Origin: Phycisphaerales bacterium UBA3158
Lineage (GTDB): Bacteria > Planctomycetota > Phycisphaerae > Phycisphaerales > SM1A02
Length of the DNA: 23,449 nt
Assembly: GCA_002364555.1 (NCBI GenBank)
Contig: DEYM01000080.1
Location: forward strand, 1-23,449
Reading direction: 5' to 3'
The translations under genes and the position numbers were made by a program. The notes below the pieces were generated by a model. It made no database searches. It worked only from the letters and a program-made list of their open reading frames with translations, and was not told where the DNA came from. Numbering within the stretch: position 1 is the stretch's first letter; the number at the start of each line of letters is the position of its first letter. Positions 7,226 through 15,556 of the stretch are shown here, one piece after another.

Positions 7226-7846
7226 ATGAAACAGATGAATTCAATAGGCAATATCACCATTACCGTCCTGGCTGCGGCGCTTCTCGTGTCGCTGCTCTTC
7301 AACGACCGGACCGATGCCAATCAGGCGACGCCGGCTCCCAAGTCGGCCGTCGCAGTGGTCAATCTCGAGAAGACCTTCAACGGTCTCGAGGAATGGGTTG
7401 CCGTGGAGGCCGATTTGCTGGCCATGGGATCGGAGCTCGAGGAGGAGGCCATTCGACGTCGAGAGGAAGTCGAGGGCATGCTCGCCGACACCGAGGACTA
7501 TCCCGTCGGTTCCGACAAGTACAAGGAAGCCGAACGTCGCTACGAGATGGCGGCTCTCGAATTCCAGGCCTATGTGGCCCTGCATCAGGGGCGTCGAGTC
7601 GAGTTCAACGATACCCAGATCAAGTCGATCTACGACAAGATCAAGATGGCCGCCATGAACATGGCGAATGAACAGGGTCTCGATCTGATTCTGGTGGATG
7701 ACTCCGTCGTTCCGATTCCGGAAGACTCCAAGGACATCCTTTCCCAGATCTCGAGTCGCCGCGTGCTCTTTGCCAGGGAACAGCTCGATGTCACGGAATC
7801 GTTGATCTCGAAGATGAATGCGGAATTCCGAGCCGGAGGCTCCTGA
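7226..7846 (+). CDS. OmpH/Skp-family periplasmic chaperone-like protein, copy 2
   Basis: This is a 206-residue relative of the preceding protein. The ATG at 7226 has GGAAG (7216-7220) 5 bases upstream and gives a signal-like N-terminus (MKQMNSIGNITITVLAAALL). The order is again a short beta strand (AVAVVNLEKTF), a long charged coiled coil (about 65-145) and a returning strand (GLDLILVDDSV). Shared C-terminal strings with copy 1 (QISSRRVLFA here, QISTRRVLYA there; DVTESLISKMN here, DITEQLIIRMN there) show that the two arose by duplication. lpxD starts 3 bases after its stop, so translation is probably coupled. Its role is likely that of a Skp-type holdase, perhaps as a heteromer with copy 1. 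Confidence 0.85.
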   Translation: MKQMNSIGNITITVLAAALLVSLLFNDRTDANQATPAPKSAVAVVNLEKTFNGLEEWVAVEADLLAMGSELEEEAIRRREEVEGMLADTEDYPVGSDKYKEAERRYEMAALEFQAYVALHQGRRVEFNDTQIKSIYDKIKMAAMNMANEQGLDLILVDDSVVPIPEDSKDILSQISSRRVLFAREQLDVTESLISKMNAEFRAGGS

Positions 7847-7849
7847 GCC

Positions 7850-8905
7850 ATGCCGGAATCCTCCGGTGCGTCCATCCAGATCGGTTCAACGGTCGCCGAT
7901 ATCGCCGCCTTCCTTGGCCAGTCCTTCGATGGTTGTGGCGATCTTGTCATCAACGGTCTCAACTCGCTCGATGCCGCCGCTTCCGACGACCTGACCTTCA
8001 TCCATGCGGAGAAGTGGTCGCGTGACTGGAAGGATGCCGGAGCTGGTGCCGCCTTGGTGACACGAGGCATCGAGGTCTCCGGACATGATCCATCCAGTCG
8101 TGCCCTGATCGTCGTCGACGATGCCGAGATCGCGATGCTCCACGTTCTGGAATCGTTCTCGAAGTCTGCTCAGAAACCTCGTGTGCCCGGTGTGCACCCG
8201 ACTGCGATCGTGGACGAGTCCGCCGACATCGGTACGGATGTCCACATCGGGGCTCATGTGACGATCGGGGCCAATGCCGTCATCGGACAAGCGGCCACGT
8301 TGGAGGCAGGGGTTCGAATAGGTCCGGATGTCGTCGTTGGTGACGGGACAACGCTCCATGCCAATGTCGTCGTCGAGCACAACTGCAGCCTGGGAAGTGG
8401 TTGCCGGGTACATCCTGGTGTCGTGATTGGTGCCGATGGCTTCGGATATCGTCCGGATCCCGGTGGGGCCGGACTCATGAAGGTTCCGCATCTGGGAACC
8501 GTCATCATCGGTGATGACGTCGAGCTCGGAGCCGGGACCTGCATAGACAGGGCCAAGTTCGGAGCCACAAGGATCGGAAACAACACGAAGATCGATAATC
8601 TCGTCCAGGTGGCCCACAATGTCATCATCGGCCAGTCAACAGTCATCGCTGCTCAGGCGGGGATCGCTGGATCGGCCGAGATAGGCAATGGTGTGCAGAT
8701 CGGAGCCCATGCGGGCATCGTCGAGCATCTGAAGGTGGGTGATGGGGCCAGAATCGGCGCCAAGGCCGGTGTGATCAAGAATGTCGCCGCTGGAGAGGTC
8801 GTAGCGGGCATTCCGGCACAACCTGCCAGGGAAACTTTGCGTCAGGTTGCGGCCCTTCGTAAACTACCTGATTATCTGGCCCGTCAGGGGCGTTTGAAGG
8901 GTTGA
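7850..8905 (+). CDS. lpxD: LpxD paralogue 2, UDP-3-O-(3-hydroxyacyl)glucosamine N-acyltransferase
   Basis: The 351-residue protein matches LpxD throughout. It has an N-terminal UDP-binding domain (about 1-100), then a hexapeptide-repeat beta-helix (about 110-325), with the catalytic His H256 in NLVQVAHNVIIG and a second conserved His in VEHLKVG. GADGFGYRPDPGG is the typical mid-helix loop. In the uracil pocket the segment TFIHAEKW places Trp where E. coli LpxD and paralogue 1 have Tyr. The C-terminal helix is shorter and different. It lies between ompH and lpxC in the usual order for the pathway, so it is probably the principal housekeeping LpxD. The stop codon overlaps a TTG in the lpxC frame. 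Confidence 0.96.
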   Translation: MPESSGASIQIGSTVADIAAFLGQSFDGCGDLVINGLNSLDAAASDDLTFIHAEKWSRDWKDAGAGAALVTRGIEVSGHDPSSRALIVVDDAEIAMLHVLESFSKSAQKPRVPGVHPTAIVDESADIGTDVHIGAHVTIGANAVIGQAATLEAGVRIGPDVVVGDGTTLHANVVVEHNCSLGSGCRVHPGVVIGADGFGYRPDPGGAGLMKVPHLGTVIIGDDVELGAGTCIDRAKFGATRIGNNTKIDNLVQVAHNVIIGQSTVIAAQAGIAGSAEIGNGVQIGAHAGIVEHLKVGDGARIGAKAGVIKNVAAGEVVAGIPAQPARETLRQVAALRKLPDYLARQGRLKG

Positions 8906-8949
8906 CGTCCCCTTCTCAGTCGGACCTCTGTTGGCCGCGGCTTGACGTC

Positions 8950-8953
8950 GGAG
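8950..8953 (+). promoter_or_regulatory. Ribosome-binding site deciding the lpxC-fabZ start
   Basis: GGAG lies 5 bases before the ATG at 8959. The competing TTG at 8902, overlapping the lpxD stop, has a purine run directly adjacent to it with no usable spacing and would add 19 residues unlike any LpxC N-terminus. Confidence 0.55.
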
Positions 8954-8958
8954 TGCCA

Positions 8959-10317
8959 ATGATCCAAGAGTCAGAGGACAATCAGCAAGTCGGGGTATCA
9001 CCGGCACCCTATCAGCACACGGTGGCCAAGCCGACCTCGGTCACTGGTCGTGGCCTGTTGCATGGTCAGGAAGCTGAACTCGTCATCGAGCCGGCTCCGG
9101 TCGATCATGGCATCGTCTTCGAACGTGTCGATCTGGATCCACCGATTCGGATTCCAGCACTGATCGATCATGCCGTTGATCGGGAACGGCGGACAACACT
9201 CAAGCAGGGCTCCAACACGATCGAGACGGTGGAGCACTTCCTCTCGGCGTTGGCGGGCCTTGGAATCGACAATGCGTTGGTTCGTCTCAACGGCCCCGAA
9301 GTTCCGCTGGGTGATGGCAGCGCCGCGCCCTTCGTGGAAGCCATCCACCGTGTTGGTATTCAGCAGCAGGACGGATCCAGATTGGTCTATCGAGTCACCG
9401 AGCCGATCATCCTCGACGAGGGTGGTTCGATGCTGGCGGCGTTTCCCAGCCGTCACGATGATTTTCGTGTGATCTATGAACTGGACTACGGTTCGGCTGA
9501 AAGCCGGATCATCCGTCAATCCCAGGGATTCGTCCTTGATACGGACCAGTATCTGAACGAACTGTCGACAGCGAGGACCTACAGCCTGAAGGAAGAGGCC
9601 CAGGGACTCTGGGAGAAGGGTCTCTGTCGACATCTGACCCCCAAGGATGTGCTGGTCATCGGTGAAGATGGCCCGATCGAAAACAGCTATCGCTTCGACA
9701 ACGAGCCTGCTCGCCACAAGATCCTCGATCTCATCGGAGATCTCTACCTGCTGGGCGGGCCCGTGCACGGGCGCTTCGTCGCCTCACGATCGGGTCACTC
9801 CCTGAATCGGAAGATGTGCGAACGGATTCGTGAACAATCCGAATCCCGCCGCCGGCAGGAGATGCTTCGCGACGGTCGAGTGATGGACATCAGAGCCATC
9901 CAGCAGATCATGCCCCATCGATACCCCATGCTGCTGGTCGATCGAGTGATCGAGGTGGAGGGCAATCGTCGGGCGATCGGTGTCAAGAACGTGACCATCA
10001 ACGAACCCTTCTTCGGAGGTCACTATCCCAGTACGCCATTGATGCCGGGCGTCTTGATCGTCGAGGCCATGGCCCAGCTGGGTGGACTGCTGCTGAGCCA
10101 GAAGCTCGAGCATGCCGGCAAGGTCGCGGTTCTCCTGAGTCTGGACAAGGTGAAGTTGCGCCATCCGGTCACACCGGGCGATCAGCTGATTCTCGAGGCC
10201 GAGACGATTCGGGCCAGTTCAAGAACGGCATCCATTCACTGCAAGGCATTCGTTGGAAACCAGGTGGCGGCGGAAGCCAACATCCGGTTCATGATGGTTG
10301 ACTCGGAGAAGCCCTGA
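8959..10317 (+). CDS. lpxC-fabZ: Bifunctional LpxC-FabZ: UDP-3-O-acyl-GlcNAc deacetylase / 3-hydroxyacyl-ACP dehydratase
   Basis: A 452-residue natural fusion. Residues about 17-300 are LpxC, the zinc deacetylase that commits UDP-GlcNAc to lipid A: TIETVEHFLSAL carries the general base E92 and zinc ligand H93, ARHKILDLIGDLYLLGG supplies zinc ligands H253 and D257, and SGHSLN supplies H280. Residues about 310-452 are FabZ, a hot-dog-fold dehydratase of fatty-acid elongation: PHRYPMLLVDRV has catalytic H320, and PLMPGVLIVEAMAQ has catalytic E369. The usual FPGHFP string reads FFGGHYP. All catalytic residues of both enzymes are present, so both halves should work. The fusion couples two enzymes that compete for 3-hydroxyacyl precursors. 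Such fusions are known from Bacteroidetes and planctomycetes. Confidence 0.97.
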   Translation: MIQESEDNQQVGVSPAPYQHTVAKPTSVTGRGLLHGQEAELVIEPAPVDHGIVFERVDLDPPIRIPALIDHAVDRERRTTLKQGSNTIETVEHFLSALAGLGIDNALVRLNGPEVPLGDGSAAPFVEAIHRVGIQQQDGSRLVYRVTEPIILDEGGSMLAAFPSRHDDFRVIYELDYGSAESRIIRQSQGFVLDTDQYLNELSTARTYSLKEEAQGLWEKGLCRHLTPKDVLVIGEDGPIENSYRFDNEPARHKILDLIGDLYLLGGPVHGRFVASRSGHSLNRKMCERIREQSESRRRQEMLRDGRVMDIRAIQQIMPHRYPMLLVDRVIEVEGNRRAIGVKNVTINEPFFGGHYPSTPLMPGVLIVEAMAQLGGLLLSQKLEHAGKVAVLLSLDKVKLRHPVTPGDQLILEAETIRASSRTASIHCKAFVGNQVAAEANIRFMMVDSEKP

Positions 10318-10337
10318 CGCATTCGCACGAACAGCGA

Positions 10338-11186
10338 ATGAACATGAGAACAAGCATGACCAATATTCATGAAACGGCAATCATAGATCCAGCTGCCAGC
10401 ATCAGTCCCGATGCGGTCGTCGGTCCCTATTGCGTGATCGGACCCGAGGTCGAGATCGGACCCGGTACACGTCTCATCAACCATGTCACTGTTCAGAGCC
10501 TCACTCGAATCGGCAGCGACAACACGGTGTATCCATTTGCGGTTCTCGGCGCCGATCCACAGGACAAGAAGTTCGAGGGCGAACGGACGGAATGCGTCAT
10601 CGGTGACGGAAACGAGATCCGTGAACACGTCACCATCCATCGAGGCACGGGCAACGGGGGCAAGCTGACGACGCTCGGTGACGGGAATCTGATCATGGTC
10701 GGCTGCCATATCGCCCATGACTGCATCATCGGAAACGAGACCGTCATCGCCAACCAGGTGATGCTCGCCGGGCACGTCACGATCGAGGACAGGGTCGGCA
10801 TCGGCGGTGGTGCAGGTGTCCATCATTACGTCACACTCGGTCAGTCCTCGTTCATCGGTGGGCTCGCGAGAGTCTCACGCGATGTACCGCCATTCATGAT
10901 CGTCGAGGGTCACCCCGCTGAAGTTCGTGCCGTGAACGTGGTGGCCATGTCCAGACTGGGCTACGCCTCCGATCAGATCGACTCGATGAAGGATGTCTAT
11001 CGCCGGCTGTTCCGGGACAATGGAAACATGTCCAGCGCGATAGAGCTGGTCAAGTCGGAGTACTCGGAGTTTTCAGCGATCATGTCGATCTGCCATTCCC
11101 TCGAGGAATCGGCAAAGGGAACCCACGGACGTGCCAGAGAGTCACGTCGCACCGACGACAAGTGGGTCAGTACCAGCCAGGGCTGA
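10338..11186 (+). CDS. lpxA: LpxA, acyl-ACP:UDP-N-acetylglucosamine O-acyltransferase
   Basis: LpxA catalyses the first step of lipid A synthesis in the cytoplasm. The 282-residue protein shows hexapeptide-repeat beta-helix sequence from HETAIIDPAASI onward, the catalytic His H127 in CHIAHDCIIGN, GH and VHHY histidines at the positions of E. coli H144 and H160, and the C-terminal helical domain from about residue 200 (RLGYASDQID...VYRRLFRDNG). The residue equivalent to E. coli G173, the hydrocarbon ruler, is a Gly here (about G175), which in the E. coli/Pseudomonas comparison goes with a long acyl chain. In-frame ATGs at 10338, 10344 and 10356 are all possible and none has a good ribosome-binding site. 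It is the last gene of the envelope cluster, 20 bases after lpxC-fabZ. Confidence 0.96.
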   Translation: MNMRTSMTNIHETAIIDPAASISPDAVVGPYCVIGPEVEIGPGTRLINHVTVQSLTRIGSDNTVYPFAVLGADPQDKKFEGERTECVIGDGNEIREHVTIHRGTGNGGKLTTLGDGNLIMVGCHIAHDCIIGNETVIANQVMLAGHVTIEDRVGIGGGAGVHHYVTLGQSSFIGGLARVSRDVPPFMIVEGHPAEVRAVNVVAMSRLGYASDQIDSMKDVYRRLFRDNGNMSSAIELVKSEYSEFSAIMSICHSLEESAKGTHGRARESRRTDDKWVSTSQG

Positions 11187-11223
11187 ACGTTCGATCCCCG
11201 GCCATCGACCGACATCCCCTCGT

Positions 11224-11427
11224 TCAGTCCGCGTCGAGTCCGTCTGGATCGTCATTCGGGATCTCGACATCCTCGTCCTCCCGCTCGTCATCACTGAGAT
11301 CGTCCCCATCCTCGTCATCCATGGCCTCGTCGAGAAAGCCATATTCCACTTGATCGTCATCCTCGATTGGCTGGATTCCCTCCAGACCAAGATCGCTTTC
11401 GATTGCTTCGTTCATGTCTTTGCTCAT
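11224..11427 (-). CDS. Small, extremely acidic protein of unknown function
   Basis: From the ATG at 11427 the frame encodes 67 residues, of which 31 are Asp or Glu and only 2 are Lys or Arg (starting MSKDMNEAIESDLGLEG). It has no signal peptide, membrane segment or recognisable domain and is probably largely disordered. It begins 10 bases after the stop of the large propeller gene on the same strand. The frame also has ATG at 11448 and TTG at 11451, overlapping that gene. No Shine-Dalgarno is visible, so translational coupling is the likely route if it is expressed. Codon use resembles the neighbours. Acidic low-complexity frames can be spurious in GATC/CGAT-rich DNA, so it is moderately supported. 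Confidence 0.5.
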   Translation of the reverse strand: MSKDMNEAIESDLGLEGIQPIEDDDQVEYGFLDEAMDDEDGDDLSDDEREDEDVEIPNDDPDGLDAD

Positions 11428-11437
11428 TTGGGGGATC

Positions 11438-14400
11438 TCATGGGGCATCAATGGCGGGAGGAAGCGTGATGGCGAGGACTTCCTCTTCGGTGGTCAGAAG
11501 CAGAGAGTCACGCATCGCACGCCCGGCGCGAATTCTACTGTCGAGCGGGAAGAGGTCAAGTATCTCGACGCCTTTTCCATCCGGTGCAATGACCTGCACC
11601 TGATAGAAGTTTCGAGCGGAGGAGCGTCCAGCGGTCGAATGGAGGCGGGGGTCGATCCGATCGAGCAGGACAATTCCATCCGAGAAGGCGACGGATTCGT
11701 CCAGACGATGGTTGAGCGCTCTCGTGCCGGCATTCGATCCTGTGACTCGCCCCTGAGAGTCCAGGATGAGGATCATCTTGTCGAATACAAGGCTCTGACT
11801 GTCACCATGTCTGCGGATCATGGGTATTCCAGTCCTCAGCGATCGCTCTGGAAGCGCCTCCAAATCGAGCTTTCGTCCCGTTCGCAGCGAGAAGGCGGTT
11901 CGGTCGTACTTCAGATTGGTGGTCTGGAGAACTCGGGAGGTCAACTCGATGCCGTCGAGCATGCGATTGATATGGAGCGAGCGATCCTGGGAAATCCAGC
12001 TGGGCCCCTCTCCGGGAGTTCGGTAGAGGGCTGCTCCAGTGGTGCCGCCGACGATCAGATCCCCGACATCGTTCGATTCCAGCCAGCTGGCGGCGCCGAT
12101 CTGTGTGGGCAGATCTCTCCACAGCACTTCTCCGGTATCGGCATCGAACCAACCCAGAATCATGTCTCCTTCACGAGGTCCACGGTTCAACCAGGGATCC
12201 TTGATGTCGATCGAGCGATAGCCGATGACGGCCACACCATTCTGCCATGGTGCATGATCCTGAATGAAATGGTCGGGGAGCTGTGATGACCAGACCACGG
12301 CCGCGTCAGAATCGGGATCGACGGCGATCGCTCGACCATCCTGATGAATCAACACCAGTCGATCCTCAACTGGCTCCACGGCGATCCAGCTGGCGGTATT
12401 CAGCGGCGACTGATTGACATCGCCACCGACGGGCGGCATCTCATCCACGAAGGCGTCTTCTGGAAGATCCATGTCCCATTGCAGACCACCGTCGGTCAGT
12501 GAAAGGCAGATCAGCGTTCTCGGGCGTCCCAGTTCTGCGATCTGGAGGAGGATCAAACCATCATCCTGCCACACTATGGAGCACTCACGACCAGGGATGG
12601 GTCTCGTCCAGCGAGGCTCGAAGCCCGCTCCTTCATGCCATGTCACAGTGTCTTCAAACGATCTGAGAAATCCCGTTCTGGACAGACTTCGATCGGAAGA
12701 GGCGTCCAGAGCCGGTACGAGGATCCCTGGCCATCGAAGCGACTGCCCGCCGATCACCTCGCCCCGGGGGATGTCAGGCAGTTCGCTCTCGAGCAGTCTT
12801 TGTCTCCATTGGGATCGTGTCTGTCCATCCGGCAAGACGTCGTCGCCCTCGCGGGCAGTCGACCAAAGATCAAGGATCTGGAGCCCGACATGGGCTCTCG
12901 ACCGACGAAGGGAGTCCTCCAGTGTCTCCAGAGTTCGAGTATCCAAAGCGGTCGATCTCTTGCCGGATCTCAGATCGAATGCCAGATCGGCCAATCTCCG
13001 TTTCCATGGACTGGATGCATCAATGTCCTGTCCAGTCGATGGCATCATGAGTTCTGGATACGTCTCTTCGATCATCGAGAGTCTGTTTCTGGCCCATTCG
13101 CCAGCGGGCGCCAGCACGCCATTCTCCTCATGGAGCTGATTGGAGATCAATGGATCGGATGAAAGCGCCTGCCACTGGACGATGGCCGCGGGCATGTCGT
13201 GATTCATCTGCCAGTCGGCCATGGCGATCTTCGCCGAAGCCTCCAGAGGTGTGTCGACAGTCAGGGAATCGAGTATCCGCTGAATTCTTGGCGCGTCGTT
13301 CCAATCGAATGCGGCTGTCTCGATTTGATCTCGAAGCTCATCGAAGAGAAGTCTCCGAATCGTCCGTGTTCGTCGGGTGTCGTCATCGGCTCCGATCACC
13401 TGTGTCAATCGAGCCGACCAATCCAGCAATGCGCGAGTGTCGCCCGATCTGGCGGAGAGTCGGGCGGTGCTGAGAACTGCCTCCAGATCCATGGGCCGTT
13501 CAGTCAGCCGTTCCGAGAGGGCTTCGGCCATGATGTCGGTGTCGGCATGCAGGGACATTCCACTGGGATCGGTCAGGAGCAGATGTCCGTTGCTGATCAT
13601 GGGTAGGCTCGAGCCCTTCAGATCGATCGAATCGACGAGCTGTCCGGACAGTCCATCCACAAAGAGGAGCTCGTCACCGGTCGGTACCAGCAGTTGATCT
13701 CCTGCAACATGAACTCTCCCGGGCAATGGAGTGTTTCGCGAACCCGATCGTGGCCAGTTCGTCCAGATCGGTTCGGACAGATCCCCGGAATCGAAAGCCG
13801 TGATGGAACTGCCGATGACGAAGACGCGTTCACCATCGCTGAGGAGATAGGCCGGCGGGCTCCCGTCCAGTCGAGTATCGAGTGAGATCCGTTGAAGAAT
13901 CCGGCCGGTCTCGCGGTCAAGACGCACCATGCTCCGGTAGTCGGGCGTGAGCGAGATCACCTGATCATCGAACACGATCGGTCTGTGCAGCTGATAGGGG
14001 CGAACCCGGCTGGTGGCCAGCGTGCTGCTGATGGGTGTCGCCATTCTCTGAAGCCATTTGATTCTTCCACTGGCGATATCGACACTGGCAATGGCTCCGA
14101 TCGAGGTCGACACCAGCACGTCACTGCCATCGACGACCGGCATCGTGAGTGGTCGAAGCCCATCCGACTGGCTGCTCGTCGAGGCGATGTAGGTCGTGAA
14201 CACGAGTGTTCCATCGAGTCTGTCGAGCGCCAGCAGATAGACGCTCTTGAGCTTCTGTCGTCGTTCTCGTCGCATGAGTAGAAGGACACGGTCCTCATGA
14301 ATGACCGCCGGTCCGGCTGGATAGAGATCGGTCGAATCGTCTATCCCGACGATTTCAGACAGATTGAACCGCCATCGCTCCATGCCTGTCTCGAAGTCGA

Positions 14401-15478
14401 GACAGACGACGTCGTCCGTCTCGGACACGCCGCTTTCCCGGCTGTATCCGGTCCAGGTGATCACATCGTCCTCATCCACGGCGACACAGGTGGGACCTAT
14501 GGGATCGTCGATGCGTGCCGACCTGGCGCCCTCGTCGAGTATGGATGTCCTCCATATCTCCTGCCCGGTCAGAAGATCGACTTCGACGACGTCACCACCT
14601 TCGTTGAGGACGATTCGATTACCCACGATCGAAGGCATGACGGTGGTGAGTCGGCCTTCGGCCAGATCCTGATCGACCCGGTCCGAATCAAATTCATTCT
14701 GAATGGTGATCGTTGCCGGAACACGTTCGAATTCTCTGGTCCACAGTGCCGGCCAGGTCGTCTGCCCGAGTGACTCCAGGGATCGTTCGATGGCATCGCG
14801 GCCGCTTCGTATCGCCGGTGGAGATGCCACCCTGACGCGTTGTAGTGCATCAAGCCATGGTGACGCGGCCTCGCCGGCTTCTTGCAGTTCATCCACACAG
14901 TTGTCGCAGGCGGCGAACCGTCCGCTGGCATGAGCGGCCATGCCGCTCATCATCAACGCGGACCATCGATCTCGGTCGGTCAACTGTGGATGTGAGAACG
15001 CATCCTTCAGATAGCTCGTGGCGGTGGCCAGACGTCCCATCTCGAGATTCCACTGTGACAGGATGAGAATCGCCTCCAGGCCTGCGGTTGTTACCGATCG
15101 AGTCTCCACCAGACGGCGAAGCCTGCCTTCCTCGAGAAGACGATTCGCCTGTTTGGCTTCGGCGGCTTCATAGCGCTTCCACAGATCCGGGCTGGACGAG
15201 AGGAGTTCGATGGCGTCCTGACGCACGGATATGAAACGACCTGCCTGATCATCGTCGGGATGAAGCATCCGGCCGTGTTCATCGAGGATCTCCTGGATGA
15301 GCCGAATGGATTCGGAAGGGTTCTTGATCGCGTCACTACGGGCCTGACGGAGCATTCGGGCGGCTTCTGCCGAATCGTTCACGAATACCGGGTTGGGCGG
15401 GGGTGCCTGCGCAAGGCTGACTGCCGGGGCCAGAGTGGCCAGAAGGAGTCCGATCAGGATTCGACAGATGTGGTTCAT
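11438..15478 (-). CDS. Large exported PQQ-like beta-propeller protein with helical repeats
   Basis: About 1346 residues. A signal peptide (MNHICRILIGLLLATLAPAV, then SLAQA) is followed by an alpha-helical, TPR-like segment (about 25-230). A first run of PQQ-type beta-propeller blades spans about 230-620, with repeated signatures of strand, D-x-x-T/S-G and W (DLLTGQEIWR, DFETGMERWRF, DIASGRIKWLQ, DRETGRILQR, DGLSGQLVDS). A second helical segment (about 630-880) and a second propeller run (about 900-1330, with LTDGGLQWDMDL and DADTGEVLWRDL) follow. Blades resemble BamB and PQQ dehydrogenases, but no quinoprotein catalytic set was recognised, so a scaffold role outside the cytoplasm is more likely than an enzyme. 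Possible starts are ATG 15511, 15496, 15484 and 15478; 15478 gives the cleanest signal peptide. The C-terminus converges on lpxA. Confidence 0.88.
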   Translation of the reverse strand: MNHICRILIGLLLATLAPAVSLAQAPPPNPVFVNDSAEAARMLRQARSDAIKNPSESIRLIQEILDEHGRMLHPDDDQAGRFISVRQDAIELLSSSPDLWKRYEAAEAKQANRLLEEGRLRRLVETRSVTTAGLEAILILSQWNLEMGRLATATSYLKDAFSHPQLTDRDRWSALMMSGMAAHASGRFAACDNCVDELQEAGEAASPWLDALQRVRVASPPAIRSGRDAIERSLESLGQTTWPALWTREFERVPATITIQNEFDSDRVDQDLAEGRLTTVMPSIVGNRIVLNEGGDVVEVDLLTGQEIWRTSILDEGARSARIDDPIGPTCVAVDEDDVITWTGYSRESGVSETDDVVCLDFETGMERWRFNLSEIVGIDDSTDLYPAGPAVIHEDRVLLLMRRERRQKLKSVYLLALDRLDGTLVFTTYIASTSSQSDGLRPLTMPVVDGSDVLVSTSIGAIASVDIASGRIKWLQRMATPISSTLATSRVRPYQLHRPIVFDDQVISLTPDYRSMVRLDRETGRILQRISLDTRLDGSPPAYLLSDGERVFVIGSSITAFDSGDLSEPIWTNWPRSGSRNTPLPGRVHVAGDQLLVPTGDELLFVDGLSGQLVDSIDLKGSSLPMISNGHLLLTDPSGMSLHADTDIMAEALSERLTERPMDLEAVLSTARLSARSGDTRALLDWSARLTQVIGADDDTRRTRTIRRLLFDELRDQIETAAFDWNDAPRIQRILDSLTVDTPLEASAKIAMADWQMNHDMPAAIVQWQALSSDPLISNQLHEENGVLAPAGEWARNRLSMIEETYPELMMPSTGQDIDASSPWKRRLADLAFDLRSGKRSTALDTRTLETLEDSLRRSRAHVGLQILDLWSTAREGDDVLPDGQTRSQWRQRLLESELPDIPRGEVIGGQSLRWPGILVPALDASSDRSLSRTGFLRSFEDTVTWHEGAGFEPRWTRPIPGRECSIVWQDDGLILLQIAELGRPRTLICLSLTDGGLQWDMDLPEDAFVDEMPPVGGDVNQSPLNTASWIAVEPVEDRLVLIHQDGRAIAVDPDSDAAVVWSSQLPDHFIQDHAPWQNGVAVIGYRSIDIKDPWLNRGPREGDMILGWFDADTGEVLWRDLPTQIGAASWLESNDVGDLIVGGTTGAALYRTPGEGPSWISQDRSLHINRMLDGIELTSRVLQTTNLKYDRTAFSLRTGRKLDLEALPERSLRTGIPMIRRHGDSQSLVFDKMILILDSQGRVTGSNAGTRALNHRLDESVAFSDGIVLLDRIDPRLHSTAGRSSARNFYQVQVIAPDGKGVEILDLFPLDSRIRAGRAMRDSLLLTTEEEVLAITLPPAIDAP

Positions 15479-15544
15479 GGTCATTTTCCGGCCCATTCGA
15501 CACAGGATCATACGACGCTCGTGAGGCTCCTGTTCCGAGCCTGA

Positions 15545-15550
15545 TACAGT
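15545..15550 (+). promoter_or_regulatory. TACAGT element 6 bases before the lipoprotein ATG (possible leaderless -10)
   Basis: TACAGT followed by 6 bases and then ATG at 15557, with no Shine-Dalgarno. A -10 in this position would start transcription at the initiation codon. The element also lies in the short space divergent from the propeller gene, where TATGAT (15512-15507, minus strand) is a good -10 candidate for that gene. Confidence 0.3.
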
Positions 15551-15556
15551 GTGTCC

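Noticed and set aside
8902..8958. TTG start for lpxC-fabZ overlapping the lpxD stop (TTGA)
   Set aside because: The added 19 residues do not resemble LpxC, the purines sit directly against the TTG, and the ATG at 8959 has GGAG at 5 bases.
11187..11223. Bidirectional terminator between lpxA and the acidic gene
   Set aside because: Only the 8-base palindrome GAACGTTC is present; there is no stable stem or T-run in the 37 bases.
11414..12286. 290-codon plus-strand frame opposite the propeller gene
   Set aside because: The opposite strand carries continuous PQQ-type blade signatures through this region.
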